Shown piece by piece: positions 23,395-33,569 of a stretch of 64,000 nt of DNA. Position numbers and translations under genes: made by a program. Positions within the stretch are counted from its first letter, which is position 1. Each line of letters opens with the position of its first letter. Under the pieces are notes generated by a model that was not told where the DNA came from, did no database searches, and saw nothing but the letters and a program-made list of their open reading frames with translations. The stretch comes from Muscardinus avellanarius (lineage: Eukaryota > Chordata > Mammalia > Rodentia > Gliridae). The DNA lies in NCBI GenBank assembly GCA_963383645.1, contig OY726558.1, positions 182,893,634 through 182,957,633 on the forward strand. The letters run 5' to 3'.

Positions 23395-23575
23395 AACTGC
23401 ATTGCTGTAAATGTGGATATTCATTGAAAGCTTTGGAAAGATGCTGAAGAATGGTATAACTGAGTCATATGGTGGTATCATTTCTTTCGAACAACCTTCA
23501 GATTAATTTCTATAATGGTCGTACTAATTCGCAGCCCTACCAGCAGTGTATAAAAGTGGCCCATATAGATAAATT
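23395..23575 (-). mobile_element. Ancient L1 ORF2 C-terminal fragment
   Basis: The minus-strand frame reads PPYDSVIPFFSIFPK, the counterpart of PPYDPALPLLGIFPK in the L1 at 49 kb. The neighbouring CCTACCAGCAGTGTATAAAA is the familiar reverse-strand L1 3' segment. About 180 bp, diverged. Confidence 0.75.
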
Positions 23576-23772
23576 ACAAAGGCTCTTGCATAAGACAAAC
23601 CTTTAGTGTCACTGTGCCATTTTCCTGCCTTGAGATGTTAGGGGAGTCATTTAACCTGCGTTAACTTCCTCTTCTAAAATGCAGATAAATTCAAACTTTC
23701 AGGGTTTGTGATAGTTAAGTAAAACAATTAAAGCATTGAATATATAGTAAGGATTCAATAAGTTGTAACTAC
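23570..23772 (+). mobile_element. MIR SINE, diverged
   Basis: GGGGAGTCATTTAACCTGCG, TTAACTTCCTCTTCTAAAAT, GTGATAGTTAAGTAAAAC and ATATAGTAAGGATTCAATAA follow the 3' half of MIR on the plus strand. Confidence 0.6.
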
Positions 23773-24859
23773 AACTATGCTTGCTCCAAAGAGAAGCCCA
23801 GGAGAGCCATGTCATTTGGGCTAAGAACAGACAATGTTGTAACTTCATGTAGTTTTTGAGGAAGCAGCCATTAATAGGTCTATGGCATATGCTGACAAGA
23901 TGGTGAGATATGATAAACTAAAGGTTATCCAGATGCAAACACCTAGAAATGTTGGATAAAATATACCTAAATTTATAGCTAAGAGTCCAAATGAGGGAAG
24001 TACAGAGAAGTTATAAACCAGAGAGTTAAAAAAGAAAACAGTAAACATACCAATAGCTCTCCTTGCTTGGGGTGACTGATGGGGACAGTTTTTACATACA
24101 TAGAGAGTGGGTTTAAATATCATGAGAGACAAGGTTTGTGGCATTGGGCCTAGAACATTAGAACTAAAACCCCTGAATAAATCTAGAACCTCCAAATAGT
24201 TCTCTACCAGTGAAAAGTATACTAGAAAAAAAAAATGTCCTCAGAAATTCAAGGAGACAGGAAGAAAGCTTTGTCTCTGCCATGGGCTTTGGTGGGGGAG
24301 GGGGAGAGACAATAAATCTCCCCTGCATATCTAAACTATGGATCAACAACTTGAGTGTATTTTTTTTTTCAAAATTTATCTACCTATTTTGACTCTGAAC
24401 TTTCAAGCCAAAAAATTGGTAAAAATAATTAAAAAAAATACCCCTGGGAAGTAGTAACTTATTGGATGTCTGTTAGAAGCAAAAATACAATTTTCTTAGA
24501 GTACTAGTGTTTCTACCTACACTTAACTACATATCTGCAAGTACCTAAAAGTTGCAGTGTTAAAATATAAAAGTTACTATCAGATATTCTACCATGAGCA
24601 GTTATTAGAAGGGATAATTACCAAAAGGATTAGAGCCCCACACATTTTATATGATAAAAGGATTTTGTGAATCCTTTAGAAACAAGGATGTTTAAAATCA
24701 TTAAAAGAGGAATCCGCCTTAAGGTGTCAAGACATTACGTAAAGTTGGGTACATTTGAAAAAGAACAATTAAACTTCTAAAATTGGAAAATACAATCATG
24801 CAAATTATATCTTAACAGGCAGATTATAGAGAAAAGAAAACACAGTTTAAGTTTCAATT
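23773..24859. other. Single-copy AT-rich DNA
   Basis: Contains a G-rich patch (TGGTGGGGGAGGGGGAGAG, 24289-24307) able to form G-quadruplex-like structure. The 116-codon minus frame at 23845-24195 is hydrophobic with no known domain. Confidence 0.4.
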
Positions 24860-25390
24860 AATCAACTGAAAAAAGAGATCTGAGGAAATTACCTACAATA
24901 TATTACAGAGAGATTAAAAACAAGAGACAATTTAAAAGCGAAAGAAGACAAGAGTATGTTGAATGTATGTTGAATGAATTCTAAATTATTACAACAGAAA
25001 AAAATGAAGAAGTATTACTCAAAAACGATAATAGCTGAGACTATTCCTGAACTGATAAAGGAATAAGACTGTCATTCATGAGAAAAAAAACCACCTGAAC
25101 CATAAGATTAATAGATGCATACATTACATTGATAATAATAAATAGATAATTAGGTAGATAAATACAGAGTCACAGACAGTAAAACTGTAGAATAATAGCC
25201 ATAGACAAAATATTTAAAGCAACTAAGAAATAGACAAATTACTCTTAAGGTATCAACAATAAGTCTGACAGTAAATTTCTTAACAATAAAAGACAAGAAA
25301 TTACCTTTAAATGTTAAAAAAACACATAAACTTCTAGACTAGATTTCTCTACTTTTCTTAAGGCAAATATCTACATCTATTATTTAAAAT
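24860..25390 (+). mobile_element. Probable ancient L1 ORF1-region fragment
   Basis: A-rich plus-strand sequence with ATAGCTGAGACTATTCCTGA, GATAAAGGAATAAGACTGTC and later AACAATAAAAGACAAGAAAT. The order resembles the ORF1 region of old mammalian L1/HAL1 elements, but no open frame remains. Assignment is from general resemblance only. Confidence 0.4.
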
Positions 25391-25505
25391 ATGATATGCA
25401 TATTATATTTATTTGGGGGGGAAACTTTCAAAGCAGGATATAACCTTAACTGATTATATTATCTACAGTCCTTCTAAAAAGCAGAATAATAGATTAAAAG
25501 TATGA

Positions 25506-25687
25506 GCCGGGCGTGGTGGCGCACGCTTGTAATCCCATGCTTGGGAGGCGGAAACAGGAGGATTGTGCAGGTTCGAAGCTAGCCTCTCTGGCTTAAGAGA
25601 CCCTGTTTCCAAATGTAAAAAATATATAAAATATGTCTGGGAAAGTAGCCTGGAGGTAGAAGGGCTTCCAGGAACCCCAGTACCACC
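25506..25687 (+). mobile_element. B1-ID SINE, type II
   Basis: GCCGGGCGTGGTGGCGCACG start with CpGs intact, CTCTGGCTTAAGAGACCC in the shortened centre, GGGCTTCCAGGAACCCCAGT end. Well preserved. Confidence 0.95.
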
Positions 25688-25972
25688 AAAAAATATAAGG
25701 CAAGGTTTCTTGTAGCTCTATAATTCAGTAATTGGGAGATTTAAAATTGAATATTTCAACTTAAGATGATGATTTCAAGAGTGTGTTGTAAACTTCTCAA
25801 ACCTACAGGCCTTCCTAGAGATGAATATTCTACTTAATTTTCCCTTAAAATATTAGTAAGACCAGCAATAGATAATGGACATAATTATATTTTTTGATAT
25901 AATTTTATTTGGTTTAAAAAAAAATCAGTTGCAACTAATCTCTTGCTTTCTTTGTAATGTGTGTGTGGGGAG

Positions 25973-26053
25973 GGTACTAGGTATGGAACGTATTCTTCCT
26001 CCGAGCAACATCCCCAAATTCAGGGATTACAAGTGTGAGCCACAACACCCAGC
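25973..26053 (-). mobile_element. B1-ID SINE remnant with internal deletion
   Basis: The ID end (GGTACTAGGTATGGAACG) joins after about 40 bp to the B1 start (CAGGGATTACAAGTGTGAGC). Roughly 120 bp of the middle is gone. A short GT tract precedes it. Confidence 0.75.
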
Positions 26054-26165
26054 TTCTCGGTAACATTTAAAGGAGTAGAATTCATGCATCTTATATTCAT
26101 CTACAAAAAAAATACATCAGTCCTTAGCTATAAGGTCCGGTTGTCCTATTTACAAGATTACTGAA

Positions 26166-26360
26166 GGCTGGGTGTGGTGGCGCACTCTTGTAATCCCAGC
26201 ATTCGGGAGGCTGAGATAGGAGGATCACGGTCCATGGACAGCCTCACTATTTAGTGAGGGCCTTTGAAACTAAGTGAGACCCTGTTTCAAAATAAAAAAT
26301 AAAAAATAGGGTTGGGGGTATAGCTCAGAGGTAGAAAGCCGCTGGGTGCTATTCCCAGTA

Positions 26361-26362
<2 letters not shown>
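26166..26362 (+). mobile_element. B1-ID SINE, type I
   Basis: GGCTGGGTGTGGTGGCGCAC start, GGTCCATGGACAGCCTCACT centre, GGGTTGGGGGTATAGCTCAG ID part. Ends in a long CA tract. Confidence 0.93.

Positions 26363-26404
<42 letters not shown>
26362..26404. repeat. (CA)n microsatellite at SINE end
   Basis: About 42 bp of pure CA growing out of CAGTATCACAC at the SINE 3' end. Confidence 0.95.
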
Positions 26405-26406
<2 letters not shown>

Positions 26407-26801
26407 AAGAGCAGATTAAAAGCATCTTATTACTACAAATATTTAAGGTATTTTTTTTTTTTGGCTAAGAGATGTTTTTTATCCCAGCTTGTTGAAATGT
26501 TCCTAGACTGACTTCTATAAAATGAGTGAACAGGGAGGAAAGAGGGTGTGTGTGAAGTGGTCTTGCCAAGGGCTACTGAGCTCATGTTCTGTGGGTATTT
26601 GAAAAAGGTTTTCATCTGTTGATGAGCTCTGACTTAGTCAATTTAATGATACTACCTGTCTCCACTATCATTTTCACATTACCAGTGTGATTACAGAAGT
26701 TCACATTTTTTCTAAACCCCACAATTGGGTAAATTTTATTATAAAATATTCTCAGTCTACATATGTATATGTTTTTAAACATTCTACATACCTTCAATAG
26801 G
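26405..26801. other. Single-copy DNA
   Basis: Nothing recognised apart from a T12 run at about 26452. Confidence 0.4.
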
Positions 26802-26811
26802 TTCTTGGACT
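26802..26811. repeat. Target-site duplication, left copy
   Basis: TTCTTGGACT, repeated at 26979-26988. Confidence 0.75.
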
Positions 26812-26967
26812 GACCAGGCATGGTGGACAATGGCTATAATTATAGTACTTGGGAGGTTGAGACAGGAGACCCAAAAGCCTAGTGAGACCCTGTTTCAAAA
26901 TGAAAAATAAGGCTGAGAGTGTAGCTCAGAGGTACAACATCCCTGGATTCAATCCCTAATACCACCA
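26812..26967 (+). mobile_element. B1-ID SINE, type I, centre deleted
   Basis: GACCAGGCATGGTGGACAAT start, GGCTGAGAGTGTAGCTCAGA ID part, TCCCTAATACCACC end. About 45 bp is missing after GAGACAGGAG. The 10-bp duplication confirms that both ends are original. Confidence 0.9.
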
Positions 26968-26978
26968 TAAAAAAAAGA

Positions 26979-26988
26979 TTCTTGGACT
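26979..26988. repeat. Target-site duplication, right copy
   Basis: Exact match to 26802-26811. Confidence 0.75.
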
Positions 26989-27762
26989 CTATAAGAAGGA
27001 TAATTATTTCAATGACTGCAGTTGAAGATTTTTTTAAAAACATTGGAAAGATAATGTTCATTCTTTTATATCAAATCTTTAGAAATCACTGAACTATATT
27101 CAAACTATGTATGTCCAATAAAATCTCAGATCAAGAAACTAGATAAATTTGTCATAACTTAATTTTTTATTCCTAAACTGCAACGATATCTTTGATTTTA
27201 CTTTTTTCACCACTTGTTGTCAAAATAGAGGGAAAAAAATTTTAAAATAGAAACAAACCAGACATGAATATTCAGGATAAATTTATACCTTTGTTTGCAA
27301 TTACAAATTCATAAAGCAGCCCAAAATCATCACACTTGCAAGCACCTTCAGACTATTGCAAGAACTGAAAGGCAGCCAAAGATTTATTTGTTTTGTGATA
27401 AGCACTGAAGTACTATAATACTCAGATGAAATAGTATGACAGTTATCCTCACAATATGAAGATTTTCATCCCCAAACCACCTAAAATACATGAATTATTA
27501 AATGACTAAAACGTGGTTTAAATGATGGAATTCAATGAAATCACAGAAACTAAGAAATGAATAACTGTAAAAAAAAATTGTCAAGTTACATAGTAATATA
27601 CCTGAACACAACAAAAATTTTAAGTAGAATTTAAGAAAAATATGAGTAGAAATTAAGGTTGAATTAAAGTCATTGGGTATGCAGCCATAATTTTAGAGTA
27701 AGAAGTGTAGGCTTTCAAGGGTATTATAGTGTTTGTTGATGTTGTTGCTTGTTTGTTTGTTT
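26989..27762. other. Single-copy AT-rich DNA
   Basis: No repeat or exon recognised. Short GTTT repeats lie at the right edge, next to the following SINE. Confidence 0.4.
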
Positions 27763-27956
27763 ATTGGGGATAGTGACTATTTAACCCTTGGGCATTCTAC
27801 CTCTGAGCTACACCCCCATCTCTTTTCACTTTTCTTTTATAAAATAGGGTCTTGCTAGCTTGACGAGTCTCACTTCTTTGCTAAGGCTGTTCTTGAACCT
27901 GTGATCCTCCTATCTCAGCCTCCGAAGTCCTAGAATTTCAGGCATGTGCCACCTAC
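27763..27956 (-). mobile_element. B1-ID SINE, old type I
   Basis: ATTGGGGATAGTGACTATTT start, CTCTGAGCTACACCCCCATC, GTGATCCTCCTATCTCAGCC and GGCATGTGCCACCTACC end. Diverged. Confidence 0.85.
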
Positions 27957-28029
27957 CTTAATATGTTGTTTAAACTCTGAGTTCCATATCCTTAGCTCTG
28001 TGGTTTTTTTTTATTATTGCATGGTATTT

Positions 28030-28230
28030 GAAAAAATGAATGATAATACCTAATGCTTACTGAATGTGAAGTATGAACAGACACTGTTTTATGTTTTATA
28101 TATACTAGCTCATTTGGTGCTCATAAAAGTCTTATTGCTTCATTTGGTAGATGTGAAAATAAAGGCAGACAAGGTTAATTTGCTTAGCTGAATTCTCTTT
28201 GTTAGCAAGGGGCAGGCAATTTGAATACAG
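28030..28230 (-). mobile_element. MIR SINE, diverged
   Basis: ATACCTAATGCTTACTGAAT, ACACTGTTTTATGTTTTATA, CATTTGGTAGATGTGAAAAT and GGCAGACAAGGTTAATTTGC match the reverse order of MIR. Confidence 0.65.
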
Positions 28231-28250
28231 GCCAACTAATCCTGAGTGTA

Positions 28251-28276
28251 TGTGAGGGCGTGCACACGCCCTCACA
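28251..28276. repeat. GC-rich 12-bp inverted repeat (hairpin)
   Basis: TGTGAGGGCGTG, a 2-nt CA loop, then CACGCCCTCACA form a perfect 12-bp stem. It is followed by alternating TGCATGCATGCATGCAT (28281-28297). It is not a terminator in this setting; a cruciform or protein site is possible. Confidence 0.8.
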
Positions 28277-28298
28277 CACCTGCATGCATGCATGCATT

Positions 28299-28620
28299 AC
28301 AATATGTTAACATAAACTTCACTATTGTAAGCATTTTCAAGTGTATAATTCACTGCCGGTGATACATAAATTAGAAAGAACCTTATAATCAAAAGTAAAT
28401 CATTCTAAAATTCTTATGTTTTTCAGAAAATTATTTAGCTTCATGCTCAACTTTGTGAATATACAAATGAAATAAGTAGTATAGCTTTTAGAAAAATACA
28501 TACAGAAGCATAACTGCTAAACAAGTTGAAGAAGAGAAAAATAAGGTTATGGGGAAAAGGAGATAAGTCCAGTCTAGAAGAAGAAAAATGAAATAAACAC
28601 ATACATGAAAACAAGTGCTT
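28299..28620. other. Single-copy DNA
   Basis: Nothing recognised in about 320 bp. Confidence 0.4.
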
Positions 28621-28834
28621 GAGCCAGGCATGGTGGCACACAGTTGTAATCCCAGTACTAAGGAGGCTGAGACAGGAAGATCACAGATTTGCAGACAGCC
28701 TCAGCTACTTAGTGAGGCCTTCCACAACTTAATGAAACTCCGTTTCAAAATGAAGAATAAAAAATAGAGCTGGGAGTACAACTTGGAGTTAGAATGCTCC
28801 TGGGATCTATTCCTAGTACCAAAAATAAAAAAAG
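28621..28834 (+). mobile_element. B1-ID SINE, type I (host of a second SINE)
   Basis: GAGCCAGGCATGGTGGCACA start, TCAGCTACTTAGTGAGGCCT, GAGCTGGGAGTACAACTTGG, ATTCCTAGTACC end, A-tail from 28821. Another SINE landed in or beside this tail. Confidence 0.92.
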
Positions 28835-28845
28835 AAAAGAAATGG
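28835..28845. repeat. Target-site duplication, left copy
   Basis: AAAAGAAATGG, repeated at 29062-29072. Confidence 0.75.
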
Positions 28846-29061
28846 AGACAGGCATGGTGGCGCACACTTGTAATCCCCACACTTGGAAGGCGGGGACAGG
28901 AGGATCACGCAGGTTCAAAGCCGGCCGGGCCTGCTTAAGAGACCCTGTTTCCAAATACATAGTATAAAATAGATCTGGGATTGTAACCCATAGGTAGAAG
29001 GGCTTCCAGGAGCCTCAGTACCACAAAAACAAAACAAAACAAAAAACAAACAAACAAACAA
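28846..29061 (+). mobile_element. B1-ID SINE, type II
   Basis: GGCATGGTGGCGCACACTTG near the start, GGGCCTGCTTAAGAGACCC centre, GGGCTTCCAGGAGCCTCAGT end. The tail has AAAAC/AAAC units from about 29025 to 29061. Same orientation as the older type I copy immediately upstream. Confidence 0.93.
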
Positions 29062-29072
29062 AAAAGAAATGG
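29062..29072. repeat. Target-site duplication, right copy
   Basis: Exact match to 28835-28845. Confidence 0.75.
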
Positions 29073-29269
29073 TAGATAAAGCTATGGTTGTTCTTAGGAT
29101 GTAACAGCTATCATCAACTATCTGGATGAGAAAAATAAAATGGTTAATATTAACAAGTTTAATGTGCAACTCAAAAATAACATAAAATTCACACAAGGAA
29201 TGTAGAAGAAATGGAATATTAAAGATAAAACCATAAGTTAATGTAAAGCAAAAATGTACCATAGAATCA

Positions 29270-29834
29270 ACAAATTTAGTTAGGTCTTCAGATTAGATTA
29301 ATCAAAAGGTGAATAGAAGCTACACAATTAAAATATATTTGTAATTAAAAGGGCATCATTTTAAGTGTTTCAGAAATTTAAAAGATAACACTAGGTTACT
29401 GGGGTATCATTAAAATAAATTATTTTGAAAATGTAGGCAAAATAGATAAATCACATAAAAACACATGTCTAAATTAATTCAAAAAGTACTTAGAAGCTTA
29501 TTTATCCTGTAGCCATTATAGGAATTAAGTCAATACTTTAAAAGTTTCTCCCCAGAGGAAAGCCATCCCTGAATGGATTTATAATTTATAAATTCAATCT
29601 CATACAAACTTTTAAAAAATGAAGGTTATCTCCTTCAATACATTTTATAGGGCTCTTGAGTCCTATTATTTTAAGAAAACATCAATTACCAATCTCACTT
29701 ATGAGCATAAACCCAGCAAATTAAGGGCATTGCTTAAAAGAAATAATACATTACAAGAGTTTTTATAAAATATAAGTTTTTTACAAAATAAGAGTTTTTA
29801 CAAAATATAAGACTAATAATGAATAAATTCCTAA
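29270..29834 (+). mobile_element. Ancient L1 ORF2 fragment, part 1
   Basis: AAAGTTTCTCCCCAGAGGAA, AGCCATCCCTGAATGGATTT and ACTTATGAGCATAAACCCAG keep the order of L1 ORF2 around the start of the reverse transcriptase domain. Frames are fully decayed. The left edge is uncertain. Confidence 0.6.
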
Positions 29835-30063
29835 ACTGAGCATGGTGGTACACTCTTGTAATCCCAGTACTTGGAAGGCTGAGATTGGAGGATCCAGGAT
29901 TGCAGCCAGCCTTGGTTACTTAGTGAGGCCTTCTGCAACTTAGTGAGATCCTGTTTAAAAATAAAAAGAATAAAAAATAGGACTAGGGGTGTAGCTCGGA
30001 GGTAGAATGCCCCTGGGTTCAATCTCCAGCACCACACACACAAAAAAAAAAAATAATAATAAT
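29835..30063 (+). mobile_element. B1-ID SINE, type I, inserted in ancient L1
   Basis: CTGAGCATGGTGGTACACTC start, CAGCCTTGGTTACTTAGTGA, GACTAGGGGTGTAGCTCGGA, CAATCTCCAGCACCACAC end plus an A-rich tail. Flanks ATAAATTCCTAA (29823-29834) and ATAAATTACTAA (30066-30077) are a target duplication with one mismatch. Confidence 0.93.
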
Positions 30064-30420
30064 AGATAAATTACTAACATGACCTGCAACTCTAATATAA
30101 ATAAAGAAAATTACGTTATCACTACAATGGGTATAAAAAGAGACATTGATAAAATGTAATATCATTCACTAGCAATGCAAACAATGAGATAAATAAGGAA
30201 GAAGAGTTTTCTTGACCTAAAATATGACATCAATAAAAGAAAATTAAAGCAGGTATCATAGAGAACAAAATGTAGAAATTTTTTTTTAGTAAAGTAATTT
30301 TACAATGAAGATAACCAATATCATTTCTGCTGTTGCAGAGAAGTTGAACTTAAGTAAAATTGCATCCATACACAGCAATCATTTTAGAGAATTAAAGAAT
30401 GAAAGCATTAGCTGGGGTGG
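30064..30420 (+). mobile_element. Ancient L1 ORF2 fragment, part 2
   Basis: ACATTGATAAAATGTAATAT and TAAATAAGGAAGAAGAGTTT correspond to the reverse-transcriptase region that follows part 1, so the SINE at 29835 split one older L1. Confidence 0.5.
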
Positions 30421-30618
30421 GTGCTAGGGACCAAACTCAGTGGTGTTCTACCTCTGAACTACACCCCCAGACAAATTATTTTAGTTTTCATTTTATAATG
30501 ATGTCTCACTATGGTGCTGAGGCCTCATTAAGTTGCTGAATCTGTTCATGAACCTGTGATCCTTCTGTCTCAGCCTTGAATGTACTGGGATTACAAGTAT
30601 GCGGCACCATACCCAGCT
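30421..30618 (-). mobile_element. B1-ID SINE, old type I
   Basis: GTGCTAGGGACCAAACTCAG start, GAACTACACCCCCAGACAAA, TGTGATCCTTCTGTCTCAGC and GGCACCATACCCAGCT end. Interrupts the same ancient L1 a second time. Confidence 0.88.
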
Positions 30619-30920
30619 AAAAGTGTTATTTTCTTAAGACAATTTATGGCTTCAGAGTTGGAAAATAATTTTTCACGGCCCTAAGAACTCAAATTATAAA
30701 GAAATATATTGATAAAATCAGTGTATTAAAATTCAAACGTCTACTCATCAAAAGATACAAAACTTCTACTCATCAAAAGCAACAAAGCAAAAGCCATATA
30801 ATAGAAAAATACTTGCTGACCAAGGTTTACTATCCAAAGACATATATGTAAAATGTGTTACATATTAATTATATTAATATGCATTAATATAAAAATAAAA
30901 TCCAAAAGAAAGCGTAGACA
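30619..30920 (+). mobile_element. Ancient L1 ORF2 fragment, part 3
   Basis: CTACTCATCAAAAGATACAA, AATAGAAAAATACTTGCTGA and CTATCCAAAGACATATATGT match the C-terminal portion of L1 ORF2 (compare 52360-52470 in the younger element). A 15-base segment TCTACTCATCAAAAG is locally duplicated (about 30740 and 30765). Confidence 0.65.
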
Positions 30921-32078
30921 AAAAGGTCCCTTCTAAAGTTGCACAGTCATAGACAAAATTACACTTTATGTGTAACCATCATGTCCTGCTATCTCCTAGT
31001 CCATTAAAATCTAAATGAAATTGATTAGACTCCCAATTCTATTTGTTGTGCAACTGATCAGGGGTGGGAAGCTTCAAGTGCATCTAGTCTATCTGAAGAA
31101 GTGAGGAGCCCAAAGAAAATGAGACATAGCTTTATTCCAGCTGCAGCTAGCTAAAATAGAAGGCCTAGGCCTCCTGTACCTAGTGGAAGCTGACAGGACT
31201 TCTCCATCCTATATCTGCCTATCTGCACATCCACACACCTGGACCATGCTCACTGGACCATCTCAGTCCTGTTTATACATCAAATCAGAATAAAGGTGAC
31301 AACTAGATGGGGCACAAAACTCCATAAAATAAAACAGTATGGCGTGCTTAAGGACGTGCTAGCTGTAGCTGTTTTTTTATACACATCACCCGTCTTGAGA
31401 ATATGCCTTGGTTTGCCTTGACAGCCAGTTGATCTTTTCACTCTTCCCCTTTGGTAAAAAGGTTTACTGGAGGTCTGGGAGGTCTCAAGAAGGAAGTGTG
31501 CAGCATCTTCCTCCAAAAGTATCTCTCAAGGGAATATATCTAGACCATGTGACATCCTAACCATCAATCTTTCTAGCCCTTCCCATTCCCTGTCTCACCT
31601 AGGCCACCAACTTCTGTTTCTTCCCTCTCTTCCCCACCTGGTTCAGAGAAGACCAAATTCCTTCTCTACTTTCACTCCTGCCAATGTGCATGCTCACCAG
31701 CCCCAAGGAATGTAGCATAAACAAAAACAGCACCACTGCCCTGAACTGGAGTTCTGGAGCCAGCTGCTATGAGAACATTTTTTACTCTGTTGTATTTAAA
31801 AGAAACAGGGTGGGTGCCAAGCTGTGCAGAAGTAATGATCCTTATAAAGATATTCAGTATTTTGAGATTTTGGAGAACACCCACAATCTGGCAGAAGTTG
31901 ATCTTAGAAACTGAGATTTGATAGACTACACATCTGCATGCCTAGCCTTTTGACTATACAACAAATTATTTGTCATCCAGATATGTTTTTTGTGTGTTTA
32001 ATATTCTATTCCTTTTATGATAGTAATCAATTAATCTATCAGTCATATAACTAGAGTGAGTTTTGTTTTGGTTTGGTT
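30921..32078. other. Single-copy DNA
   Basis: Less AT-rich at 31060-31700. A 76-codon plus frame at 31684-31914 (starting MCMLTSPKECS) opposes a 70-codon minus frame. I do not recognise either, and no splice or promoter context supports them. Confidence 0.4.
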
Positions 32079-32272
32079 TTGGTACTAGAGGTTGAATCCA
32101 GGGGCATTCAACCTCCAAGCTACACCCCCAGCCCTTTTTATTTTTTATTTTGAAACAAGGTCTCCTTATGCTCCCGAGAGTCTCACTAAGTTGCTGAGTC
32201 TGTCCTTGAACCTGAAGTTCCCCTGTCTAAGCTTCCGAAGTACCTGAATTGCAGTCATGTGCCACTACAGCT
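32079..32272 (-). mobile_element. B1-ID SINE, type I
   Basis: GGTACTAGAGGTTGAATCCA start, CCAAGCTACACCCCCAGCCC, ATTTTGAAACAAGGTCTCC and GTGCCACTACAGCT end. Confidence 0.9.
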
Positions 32273-32822
32273 TACTGTGGTTCATTTGAAGTTACAAATC
32301 TATTTTACTTTATAGTAGTCTCTTTTTTATGAAAACTTCAGTATTTTTCATTGAAGAACATTTATGTTCTTAGGATTAACTGACCACTATGATATAAGTG
32401 AATGTTTAAAGTTGAGATTTTAATTGAAACATATTATATGAACACATAAAACCTTGATTCATTTCCCTGGCTCCCACCCTGAGCAGTCTTACTTGAACAG
32501 TGATGGTCTCCAGCCTGTGTACTGCCACCTGTTCTCTAGATAACGGCTAGTCAGGATGGGAAGTGCTGATCAAAGTGGTTTCTTAGTCATGACGGTTATT
32601 GACAAGTTTCCTACTCCACTTCCTCTTCACATTATAATATTCCTTGGTTTTGTGACTTCCTTATTTCACACAGCACTGAGAATTACTCTTAAAATCAAAT
32701 GGTGCCTCATTGATAAATGGAAGAGAAAACTAACAAATTTTTAGTAAACATTACAACTCCTTGGAACAAAGCTTAAGGCGCTCTTATTATTACAAAAACT
32801 GAATTTGATTTCAAACAGTGAT
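32273..32822. other. Single-copy DNA
   Basis: A short plus frame at 32556-32744 has no recognised domain. Confidence 0.4.
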
Positions 32823-32831
32823 AAGAAAATT
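32823..32831. repeat. Candidate target duplication of copy B, left
   Basis: AAGAAAATT, also at 33561-33569 just after the second poly(A). Short and A-rich, but placed where expected. Confidence 0.45.
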
Positions 32832-33560
32832 TATATTTGTATGTGGGATTAGGTAAGGGTCCAATTTTATTCTTTTCCATGTAATTATTATTTTTCAACA
32901 ATATTTAGTTAAAAGATTATTATTTCCACCACCAAATCTTCGTGGAAACCTTGTCAAAAATAACTTGACAATATAGGGAAGAAGTTAGCTCTAGGCTTGT
33001 ATTTAACTCCAATGGTCTATATATCTGCCTTTAGAACAGTACTACACTGTTTCAATTATTGTAGCTTTATATGGTTTGAAATCAGAAAATATACATCTTC
33101 TAGCTTTGTTTTTGCTTCGAGATTGTTTTGGGTATCTAGAGTCCATATTCCATATCAGGATAGATTTTTTTCTGAAAAATAAATATATGATAGTTTCACC
33201 TAAAAAAAAGAAAAAAATATTCTCTGGTAAGAAAGAAAGCAAAAAGAAATATTGAAATGTTATCTTTAAGTCATCAAAAGCTTGGTATCAGACAAATGAA
33301 ACTGTTATGTGAGATTATCATTTTTAATTTTGGATAAATTGCTATAATACTAGATGTCAACCACTAAGCCAAGCATGGGAGGGAGGGATGGGGAGAGAAT
33401 GGGGTGGGGATCGGGTGGGGGCTGACTGGGCGATGTGTGCATGTATGTCTACAAAAGTTTGTATCCCACTATGATGTATGAATACAGTGCACCAATAAAA
33501 TAAAAAAAAATAACAAAAAAAAAAAAGAAACACACCCTGGTTAAATTAAAAAAAAAAAAA
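32832..33560 (+). mobile_element. Inverted duplicate unit, copy B (5'-truncated retroposon)
   Basis: Sense order: antisense L1 ORF2 fragment (32833-33180), linker, purine/G-rich tract (GGGAGGGAGGGATGGGGAG, then TGGGGTGGGGATCGGGTGGG), GTGCACCAATAAAATAAAAA, then a poly(A). The body matches copy A in inverted orientation at roughly 95% by eye. It lacks the part of copy A upstream of 18852, as a 5'-truncated retrotransposition product would. A second poly(A) follows a 20-base non-A insert. No coding capacity. Confidence 0.8.
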
Positions 33561-33569
33561 AAGAAAATT
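33561..33569. repeat. Candidate target duplication of copy B, right
   Basis: Exact match to 32823-32831. Confidence 0.45.

Noticed and set aside
29990..30033. tRNA-like box sequences (GTAGCTCGGAGGTAGAATGC...GGGTTCAATC)
   Set aside because: These are the ID-derived part of the SINE, not an isolated tRNA gene; no full cloverleaf at any copy I checked.
31684..31914. 76-codon plus-strand frame in less AT-rich DNA
   Set aside because: I considered a lone exon or pseudogene, but recognise no protein family and see no convincing splice sites. Conservation data would be needed.
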